Positions 1 through 10,871 of a DNA stretch of 64,000 bases are shown here, in pieces; position 1 is the stretch's first letter, and each line of letters opens with the position of its first letter. Both the position numbers and the translations under genes were made by a program. The DNA comes from Zeimonas sp044507525 (GTDB taxonomy: Bacteria; Pseudomonadota; Gammaproteobacteria; Burkholderiales; Burkholderiaceae_E), in contig JBIQJM010000003.1 in NCBI GenBank assembly GCA_044507525.1, positions 25,664 to 89,663 on the forward strand. Direction: 5' to 3'. The notes beneath the pieces are model-generated. The model ran no database searches and was not told the origin of the DNA. It saw only the letters and a program-made list of their open reading frames with translations.

Positions 1-1
1 G

Positions 2-1429
2 GCGCGCTTCTGGAACGGGGATCCGGTGACCGCGGCCGACGTGCGCCACTCCTTCGAGTCGCTGGTCGGCCCCAAGGCGCATCCGCGCTTCCGGCAGTAC
101 TTCGGCGACGTCGCGCGCGCCGTCGTCGTCGATCCGCGCACGGTCCGCTTCGAGTTCCGCCGGCGCAACCACGAGCTGCACATGATCATCGGCATGCAGA
201 TGCCGGTGTTCTCGCGCAAGTGGGGCGCCGACCGGCCCTTCGACCAGATCGCGCGCGACGAGCCGATCACGAGCGGACCCTACCGGATCGAGAGCAGCGA
301 CTGGGGCCGCTCGATCTCGTATCGGCGCGATCCGGAATACTGGGGGCGCGACCTGAACGTGCGTCGCGGAATGTTCAATTTCGACCGGGTCGTCTACAAG
401 TACTACAAGGACGAGACCGCGCGCCTGGAAGCGTTCAAGGCCGGCGAGTTCGACTGGACGGCGGAGAACTCGGCGCGCAACTGGGCGCGCGGGCATGCCG
501 GGCGCCAGTACGAGTCGGGCGAGATCGTGAAGGAGGAGTTCGAGCACTCGAACTCGGCCGGAATGCAGGGCTTCGTGATGAACACGCGCCGGCGCGAGTT
601 CGCCGACGTGCGCGTGCGGCACGCGCTCGCGCTCGCCTTCGATTTCGAGTGGATGAATCGCCAGGTCTTCTACGGGCAGTACGTGCGCAGCCGCAGCTAC
701 TTCACGAACAGCGACATGGAGGCGAAGGGCCCTCCCGGGCCGCGCGAGCTGGCCCTGCTCGAGCCGTTCCGCGAGCGGCTCGACCCCGCGGTGTTCGGCG
801 ATGCGGTGCTGCCGCCCGACACCGAGGCGCCCGGCAGCCTGCGCGAGAACCTGCGCCGGGCGCTCGCGCTGCTCGACGAAGCCGGGTGGAAGGTCGACGA
901 CGACGGCGTGCTGCGCAACGGGGCAGGGCAGCCCTTCGAGTTCGAGATCCTCAGCTATTCGCGCGGGCTGGAGCGGGTCGCGGTGACCTGGGTGCGCAAC
1001 CTCGAGAAGCTCGGCATCGCCGCGCGGCTGCGCGTCACCGATCCGGCGCTGTACCAGAAGCGGCTCGACGACTTCGACTTCGACGTCGCCGTCGCGCTGT
1101 ATTCGGCGAGCCCGACGCCGGGCAACGAGTTGATCGAGCGCTTCACCACCGCGGCGGCGGACGAGCCGGGCTCGGACAACCTCGCCGGCATCCGCGACCC
1201 GGTCGTCGACGAGATCGTGCAGCGACTGCTGCAGAGCGGCACGCGCGAGGAGCTCGTCGTCTTCGCGCGCGCGCTCGACCGCGTGCTGCGGGCCGGCTGG
1301 TACCTCGTGCCGCATTTCTATGCGCCCGCGCACCGGGTCGCGTACCGCAGCCGGCTCGCGCATCCGAAGACGCTGCCGCTGTACTACGCCGCGAACGCCT
1401 GGGTGCTGAAGACCTGGTGGGCGCGCTAG
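2..1429 (+). CDS. yejA: Extracellular solute-binding protein, YejA type (5' end missing)
   Basis: Periplasmic binding protein of a peptide or microcin C-like ABC importer (SBP_bac_5 family). The frame is open from base 2, and its first residues, ARFWNGDPVTAADVRHS, are the internal family motif seen well after the signal peptide, so the N-terminus lies outside the window. The 475 residues present run to a TAG stop. A later motif, GAGQPFEFEILSY, also fits the family. The assignment to YejA rather than OppA or DppA rests on the three genes that follow in yejBEF order with almost no spacing. Ligand unknown; oligopeptides are the family expectation. Confidence 0.88.
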   Translation, partial: ARFWNGDPVTAADVRHSFESLVGPKAHPRFRQYFGDVARAVVVDPRTVRFEFRRRNHELHMIIGMQMPVFSRKWGADRPFDQIARDEPITSGPYRIESSDWGRSISYRRDPEYWGRDLNVRRGMFNFDRVVYKYYKDETARLEAFKAGEFDWTAENSARNWARGHAGRQYESGEIVKEEFEHSNSAGMQGFVMNTRRREFADVRVRHALALAFDFEWMNRQVFYGQYVRSRSYFTNSDMEAKGPPGPRELALLEPFRERLDPAVFGDAVLPPDTEAPGSLRENLRRALALLDEAGWKVDDDGVLRNGAGQPFEFEILSYSRGLERVAVTWVRNLEKLGIAARLRVTDPALYQKRLDDFDFDVAVALYSASPTPGNELIERFTTAAADEPGSDNLAGIRDPVVDEIVQRLLQSGTREELVVFARALDRVLRAGWYLVPHFYAPAHRVAYRSRLAHPKTLPLYYAANAWVLKTWWAR

Positions 1430-1431
1430 GG

Positions 1432-2478
1432 ATGCTCGCCTACGTCGCCAAGCGGCTGCTGCTGATGGTCCCGACGCTGATCGGGATCCTCGTCGTTTCG
1501 TTCGCGATCATCCAGTTCGTGCCGGGCGGACCGGTCGAGCAGCTCGTGCGCGAACTGCGCGGCGGCGTCGGCGGCGGCGAGGTGGCGGCCAGCGGCGGCT
1601 ATCGGGGCGCGCAGGGCGTCGATCCGCAGCAGATCGAGGAGATCCGCCGGATGTACGGCTTCGACCGGCCTGCACACGAGCGCTTCCTCGACATGCTGCG
1701 CCGCTACGCGGTGTTCGACCTCGGCACGAGCTACCTGTACCACAAGAGCGTCTGGGAGCTGATCGTCGAGAAGCTGCCGGTGTCGATCAGCCTCGGGCTG
1801 TGGAGCTTCCTCATCGTCTACGCGGTATCGATTCCGCTCGGCATCGCGAAGGCGGTGCGCCACGGCTCGCGCTTCGACCTGTGGACCTCGGTGGCGATCC
1901 TCGTCGGCTACGCGATTCCGGGCTTCGTGCTCGGCGTGCTGCTGCTCGTGCTCTTCGGCGGCGGCAGCTTCCTGCAGATCTTCCCGTTGCGCGGGCTCAC
2001 TTCGGACGACTTCGACCAGCTGAGCCTCGTCGGCAAGGTACTCGACTACTTCTGGCACCTGGCGATGCCGCTGGCGTGCCTGATCGTCGGCAGCTTCGCC
2101 GTCACCACGATGCTCACGAAGAACACTTTCCTCGAGGAGATCCGCAAGCAGTACGTGCTGACCGCGCGCGCGAAGGGGCTCTCGGAGCGGCGCGTGTTCT
2201 ACAAGCACGTGTTCCGCAACGCGCTGATCCCGCTGGTCACCGCTTTCCCGGCCGCGTTCATCGGCGCGTTCTTCACCGGCTCGCTGCTGATCGAGACGCT
2301 GTTCTCGCTCGACGGCCTGGGGCTGCTGTCGTACGAGGCCGTCATCCGTCGCGACTACCCGGTCGTGCTCGGCACGCTGTACGTCTTCTCGCTGCTCGGC
2401 CTGGTGGCGAAGCTGCTCACCGACCTCGCATACACCTGGGTCGACCCGCGCGTGAAGTTCGGCGCGAGCGCACGATGA
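1432..2478 (+). CDS. yejB: ABC importer permease, YejB type
   Basis: Inner-membrane permease of 348 residues belonging to the DppB/OppB family. It starts with a hydrophobic segment (AKRLLLMVPTLIGILVVSF) two bases after the yejA stop. The periplasmic stretch with GGYRGAQGVDPQQIEEI is typical of YejB and longer than in DppB. About six membrane spans follow, and the binding-protein-dependent transport motif region ARAKGLSERRVFYKHVFRNA contacts the ATPase. Its stop overlaps the start of the next gene (ATGA). It would form the translocation pore with YejE. Confidence 0.92.
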   Translation: MLAYVAKRLLLMVPTLIGILVVSFAIIQFVPGGPVEQLVRELRGGVGGGEVAASGGYRGAQGVDPQQIEEIRRMYGFDRPAHERFLDMLRRYAVFDLGTSYLYHKSVWELIVEKLPVSISLGLWSFLIVYAVSIPLGIAKAVRHGSRFDLWTSVAILVGYAIPGFVLGVLLLVLFGGGSFLQIFPLRGLTSDDFDQLSLVGKVLDYFWHLAMPLACLIVGSFAVTTMLTKNTFLEEIRKQYVLTARAKGLSERRVFYKHVFRNALIPLVTAFPAAFIGAFFTGSLLIETLFSLDGLGLLSYEAVIRRDYPVVLGTLYVFSLLGLVAKLLTDLAYTWVDPRVKFGASAR

Positions 2479-3525
2479 GCGCGAATCCCGCGCTTGCCGG
2501 CGACACGCTCGCCGCGCTTCGGCCGCCGCGCGCGTCGCTGTCGCCGCGCAGGCGCGCGTGGCTGCGCTTCCGTGCGAACCGGCGCGGCTACTGGAGCCTG
2601 TGGATCTTCCTTGCCATCTTCGGCGTGAGCCTCGCCGCCGAGCTGCTCTCGAACGACCGGCCGATCGTCGTGCGGTACGAGGGGCAGCTGTATTTCCCGT
2701 TGTTGCGCACGTATCCGGAGACGACCTTCGGCGGCGACTTCCGCACCGCCACCGACTACCTCGATCCGTACATCCGGCAGCGGCTGTCGAGCGGCGGCAA
2801 CTGGGCGCTGTTCCCGCCGAACCGCTATCGCTTCGACACGATCAACTACTTCGCGGCGAGCCCGAATCCGGCGCCGCCGTCGAAGGAGAACTGGCTCGGC
2901 ACCGACGATCGCGGTCGCGACGTGCTCGCGCGCCTGCTCTACGGTTTCCGGACCTCGGTGCTGTTCGGCCTGGCGCTCACGTCGATCGGCGTCGCGCTCG
3001 GCATCGTCGCCGGCGCCGTGCAGGGCTATTTCGGCGGCCGGCTCGACCTCGCCATGCAGCGGCTCGTCGAGATCTGGGGCTCGATCCCGGAGCTGTACCT
3101 GCTGCTGATCCTCGCGTCGATGTTCGAGCCCAGCATCTGGATCCTGCTCGCGATCCTGTCGCTGTTCGGCTGGATCGGCCTGTCCGACTACGTACGTGCC
3201 GAGTTCCTGCGCAACCGCCAGCTCGAATACGTCACGTCCGCACGCGCGCTCGGCCTGTCGAACCTGCAGATCATCCGTCGCCACGTGCTGCCGAATTCGC
3301 TCACGCCGGTCATCGCCTTCCTGCCGTTCCGGATGAGCGCCGCGATCGTCGCGCTCACCAGCCTCGACTTCCTGGGCCTCGGCGTGCCGCCGTCGACGCC
3401 GAGCCTGGGCGAGCTGCTCGCCCAGGGCAAGGCCAACCTCGATGCCTGGTGGATCTCGCTCGGCACCTTCGTCGTGCTGGTCGGCACGCTGATGCTGCTG
3501 ATCTTCATCGGGGAGGCGCTGCGCG

Positions 3526-3551
<26 letters not shown>
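2475..3551 (+). CDS. yejE: ABC importer permease, YejE type
   Basis: Second permease of the importer, 358 residues, starting in an ATGA overlap with yejB. An N-terminal cytoplasmic tail rich in Arg and Pro leads into a first membrane helix near residues 40-60. A long periplasmic loop then ends in the motif NWLGTDDRGRDVLARLLYGF, the DppC/YejE family hallmark. The ATPase-contact motif TSARALGLSNLQIIRRHVLP is intact. The 3' end overlaps the start chosen for the ATPase gene by 26 bases, which indicates translational coupling. Confidence 0.92.
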
Positions 3552-5187
<1,636 letters not shown>

Positions 5188-5212
5188 GCCTTCGCGGTTC
5201 GCCCCTCGCCCT

Positions 5213-6970
5213 TCAGGTCCTCTTGTTCACCCTCTTCGACGTCGCCGGCACCGCCTTCGCGGCGCCCGGCGGCGACTTCCTGGCGGCGGCCTTCGGGCGC
5301 GACTTCGACGATTTCGCGGCGGCGGGCTTCGGCGGCCGTGCCGTGACGGGATGCTTCGCGGCTGTGTCGGACGACGCATTCGCTGCGGCCGGCTGCCGGC
5401 GCAGGACCGCGTGCACGATCTTCGGTTCGTCGTTGCGCCGGACGATCCGACGATCGCCGTTCTCGGTGGTGAGCACGGTCTGCGTGGACGCCTGGCGCAC
5501 CTTCAGCACCGTGCCGACCTTCGGTTTGGCTCCGACCTTGTTCCACGAGCGCAATTGCGCGACCGTCGTTCCGTAGCGGCGCGCGATCGCAGCGAGCGTG
5601 TCGCCGCGCCGCATGCGGTGGAAGGCGGCGGGACGTTCGACGAGCTCGTAGACGCGCGGTCCCTCGAAGCCTTCGAGCCCCGTCTCGTCGTCGACCGCGC
5701 GCTGCGGCGCGAGGATGCGGGTGCCGGCGAGGATCCGCTGGCCCCGCCGCAGGTCGTTGGCCTCGAGCAGTTCTGCCGGCGTGATGCCGGCACGGCGCGC
5801 GATCGACTCGATCGTCTCGCCCGGCTTCAACGTCAGCGGCTGCCAGGTGGCGAAGGCACGGCTCGCCTTGCCGTGGCGCTCGACCGCCTCGAGGAATGCG
5901 TCGAGGCGGTCGGCCGGCAGCTTGATCTGGTTGTTGCGGCTCGCCGCGATCACCGGCCGGTTGTGCGCGGGGTTCAACGCGACGAACTCGGCGACGCTCA
6001 TGCCGGCGAACTTCGCCGCCAGCGCCAGGTCGATCGGCCGGGTCTTCTCGACCGTGACGAAGTACGGCTCGTTGTCGAGCGGAGGCAGATCGACCCCGAG
6101 TTCGGCGGCGCGCAGGACGATGTGCTTCAGCGCGATGAGCTTGGGCACGTAGTGCCGTGTCTCGGCGGGCATCGTCAGCGACAGGTAGTCGGTGGGCAGC
6201 CCGCGTGACGCATTGCGTCGCATCGCGCGCGCCACCGCGTTCTCGCCCCAGTTGTACGACGCGAGCGCGAGGAACCAGTCGTTGCCGGCGAGCGCGTAGA
6301 TCTTCTGCAGGTAGTCGAGCGCGGCCTCGGTCGACTTGACGACGTCGCGCCGGTTGTCGACCCACCAGTCCTGCTGCAGGTTGTACGCGCGCCCGGTGGA
6401 CGGGATGAACTGCCACAGCCCGGCCGCCTGTGCGCTCGAGAGCGCGGTCGGGTTCATCGCGCTCTCGACGAAGGGCAGCAGCGCGAGCTCGGTCGGCATG
6501 CCGCGACGCTCGATCTCCTCGACGATGTGGAACAGGTAGCGACTGCCGCGCGCGAACATGCGCTGCAGGTAGTCGGGCCGTTGCAGGTAGAAGCGTTCCT
6601 TCTCGGCGACGAGCGGAGAGCCGAGCTCGGGCATCGCGAAGCCGGCGCGAATGCGTTCCCAGAGGTCGGCGTATTCGGGAGCGGTCGGCTCGGTCTCCGA
6701 AGCCGTCGCCGTGCCGCCCGTCGCGGCTTCGTCGACGAGCGCCGGACGCAGCACCAGCGCGTCGAGCGGGGCGGATCCGGGGGGTGGATCGGCCGGATCC
6801 GCGGATGCCGCCGCGGACGCGGCGATGGGAGCGGGATCGGCTGCCGGCGGCGCCTGGATCGTCGAGCAGCCGGCGGCGAGCAGCAGCGCGATGCAGCCAA
6901 CGGCGAGCCGGAAGGCGGATGGTGTGCAACGCGCTGCGCGAGCGGGCACCGTTTCGAGAATCGACACCAA
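5213..6970 (-). CDS. mltD: Membrane-bound lytic murein transglycosylase D with two LysM domains
   Basis: Cell-wall lytic enzyme of 585 residues that cleaves the MurNAc-GlcNAc bond with formation of 1,6-anhydro-MurNAc. The N-terminus is a lipoprotein signal ending in LLLAAGC, with lipidated Cys35. The SLT catalytic domain spans roughly residues 125-260, with catalytic Glu169 in FVESAMNP and the GLWQFIPSTGR motif. Two LysM peptidoglycan-binding domains follow, at about 379-421 and 450-492. The tail beyond about 500 is rich in Lys, Ala and Pro and disordered in appearance. It converges with yejF, 26 bases apart. In betaproteobacteria mltD often sits beside the rnhA-dnaQ block, as here. Confidence 0.92.
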   Translation of the reverse strand: MVSILETVPARAARCTPSAFRLAVGCIALLLAAGCSTIQAPPAADPAPIAASAAASADPADPPPGSAPLDALVLRPALVDEAATGGTATASETEPTAPEYADLWERIRAGFAMPELGSPLVAEKERFYLQRPDYLQRMFARGSRYLFHIVEEIERRGMPTELALLPFVESAMNPTALSSAQAAGLWQFIPSTGRAYNLQQDWWVDNRRDVVKSTEAALDYLQKIYALAGNDWFLALASYNWGENAVARAMRRNASRGLPTDYLSLTMPAETRHYVPKLIALKHIVLRAAELGVDLPPLDNEPYFVTVEKTRPIDLALAAKFAGMSVAEFVALNPAHNRPVIAASRNNQIKLPADRLDAFLEAVERHGKASRAFATWQPLTLKPGETIESIARRAGITPAELLEANDLRRGQRILAGTRILAPQRAVDDETGLEGFEGPRVYELVERPAAFHRMRRGDTLAAIARRYGTTVAQLRSWNKVGAKPKVGTVLKVRQASTQTVLTTENGDRRIVRRNDEPKIVHAVLRRQPAAANASSDTAAKHPVTARPPKPAAAKSSKSRPKAAARKSPPGAAKAVPATSKRVNKRT

Positions 6971-7102
6971 CGATGCCCCCTAACTGTCTGATTTCACGCG
7001 ACAGGAACGCGGGCGATCGTACGGGAAGCCTCGCGTGACGGTCAAGTCGGGATTGCCGGTCGGCCGGTACAATGCGCCGGAGGGCAAGCCAGCAGGCACG
7101 CA

Positions 7103-7933
7103 ATGACCCACGAGGAAACGAAGCTCGCGCCCGTTTCGCCGGCAGCCGATCGGCTGATTGCCTGGCGCAACTGGCTTGCGTCGCCGCCCGGACGCTACGT
7201 CCTCGACTGGCAGCAGGCGCATTTCGACGCCGCGGTCGCCGACCTTTTCGGCTTCCATGCGCTGCAGCTGGGCGAGGCCGGGGTCGACGCCTTGCGCGAC
7301 AACCGGATGCCGCACCGCGTGCACGCCTGCCGTCCGGCCGATCTCGGCGAGGGCATCGCCGCCGACCTGCTCGTCGAGCATTTCGAGGAGCTGCCGATCG
7401 CCACCGAATCGCTCGACCTCGTCGTCCTGCCGCACGTGCTCGAGTTCGCGGCGGATCCCCACCAGGTGCTGCGCGAGGTCGATCGGGTGCTTCGACCCGA
7501 AGGGCGCGTCATCGTCTCGGGCTTCAACCCGGTGAGCCTGTGGGGGATGCGCCAGTGGTGGACGCGCGCGATCGTCGGCGACGCCTTCGTGCCGCGCGAC
7601 GGACAGTTCATCGCGCTGCCGCGGCTGCGCGACTGGTTCAAGCTGCTCAGCTTCGAGTTCGACCGCGGTCGCTACGGCTGCTATCGGCCGCCGTGCCGCA
7701 CGCAGAAGTGGCTCGACCGCACCGGCTTCATGGAAGGGGCGGGCGACCGCTGGTGGCCGATCTGCGGCGCGTTGTACGTGGTGTCGGCGATCAAGCGCGT
7801 GCGTGCGATGCGGCTGGTCGGTCCGGTACGGCGTACGGCGCTGCCCAAGCGCGCGCCGGTGGCGATCGCGGCATCGCGTCGCGTCGCCCCGGTTCCGGCG
7901 CGACGCGACCCGAGCGATCAGCGATACATGTAG
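7103..7933 (+). CDS. Methyltransferase-like protein of the rnhA-dnaQ neighbourhood
   Basis: Protein of 276 residues with the second half of a class I SAM-methyltransferase fold: motif SLDLVVLPHVLEFAADPH, then VLRPEGRVIVSGFNPVSLWG. The glycine-rich motif I expected near the N-terminus is not visible. The segment ADLFGFHALQLGEAG occupies that place, so cofactor binding is unproven. Members of this family are commonly found next to gloB or mltD and rnhA. The C-terminus is basic and rich in Arg and Ala. Its stop codon overlaps the convergent cfa gene by 16 bases. A TACAAT hexamer at 7068-7073 may be a -10 element, but no convincing -35 precedes it. Substrate unknown. Confidence 0.75.
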   Translation: MTHEETKLAPVSPAADRLIAWRNWLASPPGRYVLDWQQAHFDAAVADLFGFHALQLGEAGVDALRDNRMPHRVHACRPADLGEGIAADLLVEHFEELPIATESLDLVVLPHVLEFAADPHQVLREVDRVLRPEGRVIVSGFNPVSLWGMRQWWTRAIVGDAFVPRDGQFIALPRLRDWFKLLSFEFDRGRYGCYRPPCRTQKWLDRTGFMEGAGDRWWPICGALYVVSAIKRVRAMRLVGPVRRTALPKRAPVAIAASRRVAPVPARRDPSDQRYM

Positions 7934-9132
7934 GCGCGCGACATCGGCAGCGGGCTTTGCGCGCCCGATTCGTCGCGCTTCGGCTTGATCGCGAGCAGCT
8001 GGTAGATGTTGATCCAGCCGTGCGCGAAGGCGTGCGCGCAGCCGGCCAGGTACACGCGCCAGATGCGCGCGCGCTTCTCGCCGGCGAGCGCGGTCAGCCG
8101 CTCCAGGTTGCTTTCGAAGGCGGACGACCAGAACGACAACGTGCGCGCGTAGTGGCGGCGCAGCGACTCGGCGTCGACGAGCTCCAGGCCGGCGGCCGAC
8201 AGCTCGCGGATCGCCACCGACACGTGCGGCAGTTCGCCGTCGGGAAAGACGTAGCGGTCGATGAACTCGCCGGCGCCGAGCCCCACCGACCGGTTGTCGA
8301 CGTCGGCCGACGTGATGCCGTGGTTCATCGCGATGCCGCCGGGCTCGAGCAGCGCGTGGATGCGCTCGAAGTAGGTGGGCAGGTTCTTGAGCCCGACGTG
8401 CTCGAACATGCCGATCGAGGAGATGCGGTCGAAGCGCTCGGATTCGGGGACGTCGCGATAGTCCTGCAGGCGGATCTCGACGCGTTCCTCGAGCCCGGCC
8501 TCGCGCACGCGCTCGCGCGCGAGCTCGTACTGCTTCGTCGACAGCGTGACGCCCACCGCCTGCACGCCGTACTCGCGCGCCGCGTGGATCACCATTGCCC
8601 CCCAGCCGCATCCGATGTCGAGCAGCCTGCAACCCGGCGCGAGCATCAGCTTGCGGCAGATGTGGTCGAGCTTCAGGCGCTGCCCCGTCTCGAGGTCTTC
8701 GCTGCCCTCGGGAAAGTAGCCGCACGAATAGACCATCCGCGAATCGAGCCAGCTCGCGTAGAACTCGTTGGAGACGTCGTAGTGGTACTCGATGGCCTTG
8801 CGGTCGCTCTTGCGCGTGTGGCGCGCGATCCACGACGGCAGGCGTCCGGGCGCCTTCTCCTCGTCGCCGACGAGCGAGAGCTGCTCGGCGATCGGGATGA
8901 TCTCGCGGATGTCTCCGTCGACGTCGACGTGGCCCTCGACGAAGGCTTCACCGAGCGCCGACAGCGAGGGCTTGAGCAGGTAGCGGGCCGCGCCGACGTC
9001 GCGCACGCGCAACTCGACCTGCGGCGAGTCGTCGAGCTCGATGCTCGAGCCGTCCCAGAGGCGCACGCGCAGCGGGATCGGGTGCTTCTGGCGAAGCGTT
9101 TCGAGGTATCGGGTGACCTGTTTTTCGAGCAT
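7918..9132 (-). CDS. cfa: Cyclopropane-fatty-acyl-phospholipid synthase
   Basis: SAM-dependent enzyme of 404 residues that methylenates unsaturated acyl chains of membrane phospholipids. The SAM motif is LDIGCGWGAMVIHAA, followed by VGVTLSTKQYELARERV; EHVGLKNLPTYFERI and the C-terminal HGWINIYQLLAIK block are family features. The start at 9132 (MLEKQVTRYLETL) is preferred over an upstream ATG at 9183 because GGAGGAAG lies just before it, at 9137-9144 on the complement. It is divergent from rnhA and convergent with the methyltransferase-like gene. Cyclopropanation usually accompanies stress or stationary phase; the sequence shows no specific regulator site. Confidence 0.93.
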   Translation of the reverse strand: MLEKQVTRYLETLRQKHPIPLRVRLWDGSSIELDDSPQVELRVRDVGAARYLLKPSLSALGEAFVEGHVDVDGDIREIIPIAEQLSLVGDEEKAPGRLPSWIARHTRKSDRKAIEYHYDVSNEFYASWLDSRMVYSCGYFPEGSEDLETGQRLKLDHICRKLMLAPGCRLLDIGCGWGAMVIHAAREYGVQAVGVTLSTKQYELARERVREAGLEERVEIRLQDYRDVPESERFDRISSIGMFEHVGLKNLPTYFERIHALLEPGGIAMNHGITSADVDNRSVGLGAGEFIDRYVFPDGELPHVSVAIRELSAAGLELVDAESLRRHYARTLSFWSSAFESNLERLTALAGEKRARIWRVYLAGCAHAFAHGWINIYQLLAIKPKRDESGAQSPLPMSRAYMYR

Positions 9133-9221
9133 GCGTCTTCCTCCGGATGCGGCCATTACAATCCGTCCGCGATTCACCTGCAACCGGCAGGAGAATTCGA
9201 CGCGGGAGGCATCAGGGAAGC

Positions 9222-9656
9222 ATGACCGGAGCGGTCCAGATCTATACCGACGGCGCCTGCAAGGGCAACCCGGGGCCCGGCGGCTGGGGCGCGCTGCTTC
9301 GCTGGGGAGAGCACGAGAAGGAGCTGTTCGGCGGCGAGGCGCGCACCACGAACAACCGGATGGAGCTCACGGCCGTCATTCGCGCGCTCGCCGCGCTCGA
9401 GCGCCCGATGCGCGTCGAGCTGCACACCGACTCCCAGTACGTGCAGAAGGGCATCACGGAGTGGCTGCCGGGCTGGAAGCGCCGCGGCTGGCGCACGGCC
9501 GACCGCAAGCCGGTGAAGAACGAGGATCTCTGGCGAGAGCTCGAGGCGCAGGTGGCGCGGCACGACGTGCGCTGGCACTGGGTGCGCGGCCATTCCGGGC
9601 ACCCGGAGAACGAACGCGCCGATGCGCTGGCCAATCGCGGCGTTCCTGCGCGCTGA
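9222..9656 (+). CDS. rnhA: Ribonuclease HI
   Basis: Enzyme of 144 residues that degrades the RNA strand of RNA-DNA hybrids. The catalytic acidic residues are visible in IYTDGACKGNPGPGGW (Asp), NRMELTAV (Glu), LHTDSQYV (Asp) and ENERADALAN (Asp). The basic protrusion GWKRRGWRTADRKPVKN, absent from many archaeal forms, is present. Length matches the bacterial type. The start was chosen at MTGAVQIYTDG, preceded by a purine-rich GGGAGGC about 12 bases upstream. A TACAAT hexamer at 9157-9162 could serve as its -10. It sits upstream of dnaQ but is separated from it here by an RND efflux pair. Confidence 0.96.
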   Translation: MTGAVQIYTDGACKGNPGPGGWGALLRWGEHEKELFGGEARTTNNRMELTAVIRALAALERPMRVELHTDSQYVQKGITEWLPGWKRRGWRTADRKPVKNEDLWRELEAQVARHDVRWHWVRGHSGHPENERADALANRGVPAR

Positions 9657-9694
9657 AGCATGCTAGATTCATTCGTTGCCCCCGTTTTGCGTCG

Positions 9695-10870
9695 ATGAAG
9701 CGAAGCTCCTATCTCGTGATCGCGTTCGTCGGGGCGCTGGGCCTGGGGTGGTGGGCGTGGGGGCTGCACCGCAACACGACGCCGGCACTCGAGATCGCGG
9801 CTCCGGGCACCGCATTGCGCGCCGCCACGCGCCTGCCCGCCGACGATCCCGACGCGCGCTCGGTTCCGGTCGTGCCTGCGCCGCGCTCGCCCGACAACGG
9901 CCCGCCGCGCGGGGCGATCGGCGTCGAAGCGGCGCGTGCCGAGCAGGTCTCGCTGGCGGAGACGATCGCTGCGGTCGGCACGTTGCGTGCCGCCGAGTCG
10001 GTCGTTCTCGGGCCCGAGGTGGCAGGGCGCATCCAGACGATCCACTTCGAAGGCGGCGCGCAGGTGCGAAAGGGCGACCTGCTGGTCGCGCTCGACGCGT
10101 CGATCGCGGCTGCCGAAGTGCAGCAGACGCGCGCCGAGCTCGCGCTGGCGCGCGCGAACCATCAGCGTTCGGTGGACCTGGCGAAGCAGAAGTTCCTCAG
10201 TGAACGCGCGCGCGACGAAGCGGCGGCGAACCTGCAGGTGCTCGAGGCGAAGCTCGCGCTGGCGCAGGCGCGGCTGGCGAAGACCTCGATCCGGGCGCCT
10301 TTCTCCGGCGTGCTCGGCCTGCGCAACGTGAGCCCCGGAGACTACGTGCGCGAGGGAGACCCGCTCGTCACGCTCGAGGACGTCTCGCAGATGAAGGTCG
10401 ACCTGCGGCTGCCCGAGCGCTACCTCGGGCAACTGCGTCCCGGCCAGCGGCTCGACGTCGAGTTCGACGCCTACCCCGGCCGGCGTTTCCCGGCGACGCT
10501 CGAGGCGATCGACGCGCAGGTCGACGCGAACGGGCGCTCGATCGTCGCCCGCGGCCGCCTGCCGAATCCCGACGGGCTGCTGCGCACCGGCATGTTCGCG
10601 CGGATCGCGCTCACGCTGGGCCAGCGCGAGCAGGCGGTGATGATCCCCGAGGAGGCGGTGGTCGCCGCCGGACCGGAACAATACGTGTTTCGCGTCGAGC
10701 AGGGCCGTGCCGAACGCGTGCGCGTTCGCACCGGCCTGCGGCGCGACGGACTCGTCGAGATCGTCGAGGGCATCCGCGGCGGGGAGCAGGTCGTCACGGC
10801 CGGGCAGCTGAAGCTCGCCCCGGAGGGCAGCGAGGTGCGCATCGTCGAGCCGCCGCGTTCGGGGAGCTGA
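9695..10870 (+). CDS. RND efflux periplasmic adaptor (HlyD/MFP family)
   Basis: Membrane-fusion protein of 391 residues that would bridge an inner-membrane RND pump to an outer-membrane channel. It has an N-terminal membrane anchor (residues about 5-22). A lipoyl half-motif follows in GRIQTIHFEGGAQVRKGDLLVALD, then a helical hairpin around 140-180, a second lipoyl half (IRAPFSGVLGLRNVSPGDYV), a beta-barrel and a membrane-proximal domain ending TAGQLKLAPEGSEVRIVEP. The stop is one base before the GTG of the pump gene. No outer-membrane channel gene lies in the window. Substrate cannot be read from sequence. Confidence 0.9.
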   Translation: MKRSSYLVIAFVGALGLGWWAWGLHRNTTPALEIAAPGTALRAATRLPADDPDARSVPVVPAPRSPDNGPPRGAIGVEAARAEQVSLAETIAAVGTLRAAESVVLGPEVAGRIQTIHFEGGAQVRKGDLLVALDASIAAAEVQQTRAELALARANHQRSVDLAKQKFLSERARDEAAANLQVLEAKLALAQARLAKTSIRAPFSGVLGLRNVSPGDYVREGDPLVTLEDVSQMKVDLRLPERYLGQLRPGQRLDVEFDAYPGRRFPATLEAIDAQVDANGRSIVARGRLPNPDGLLRTGMFARIALTLGQREQAVMIPEEAVVAAGPEQYVFRVEQGRAERVRVRTGLRRDGLVEIVEGIRGGEQVVTAGQLKLAPEGSEVRIVEPPRSGS

Positions 10871-10871
10871 A

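Noticed and set aside
7053..7073. TTGCCG and TACAAT as a promoter for the methyltransferase-like gene
   Set aside because: Spacing is only 9 bases; the -10-like hexamer alone is not enough.
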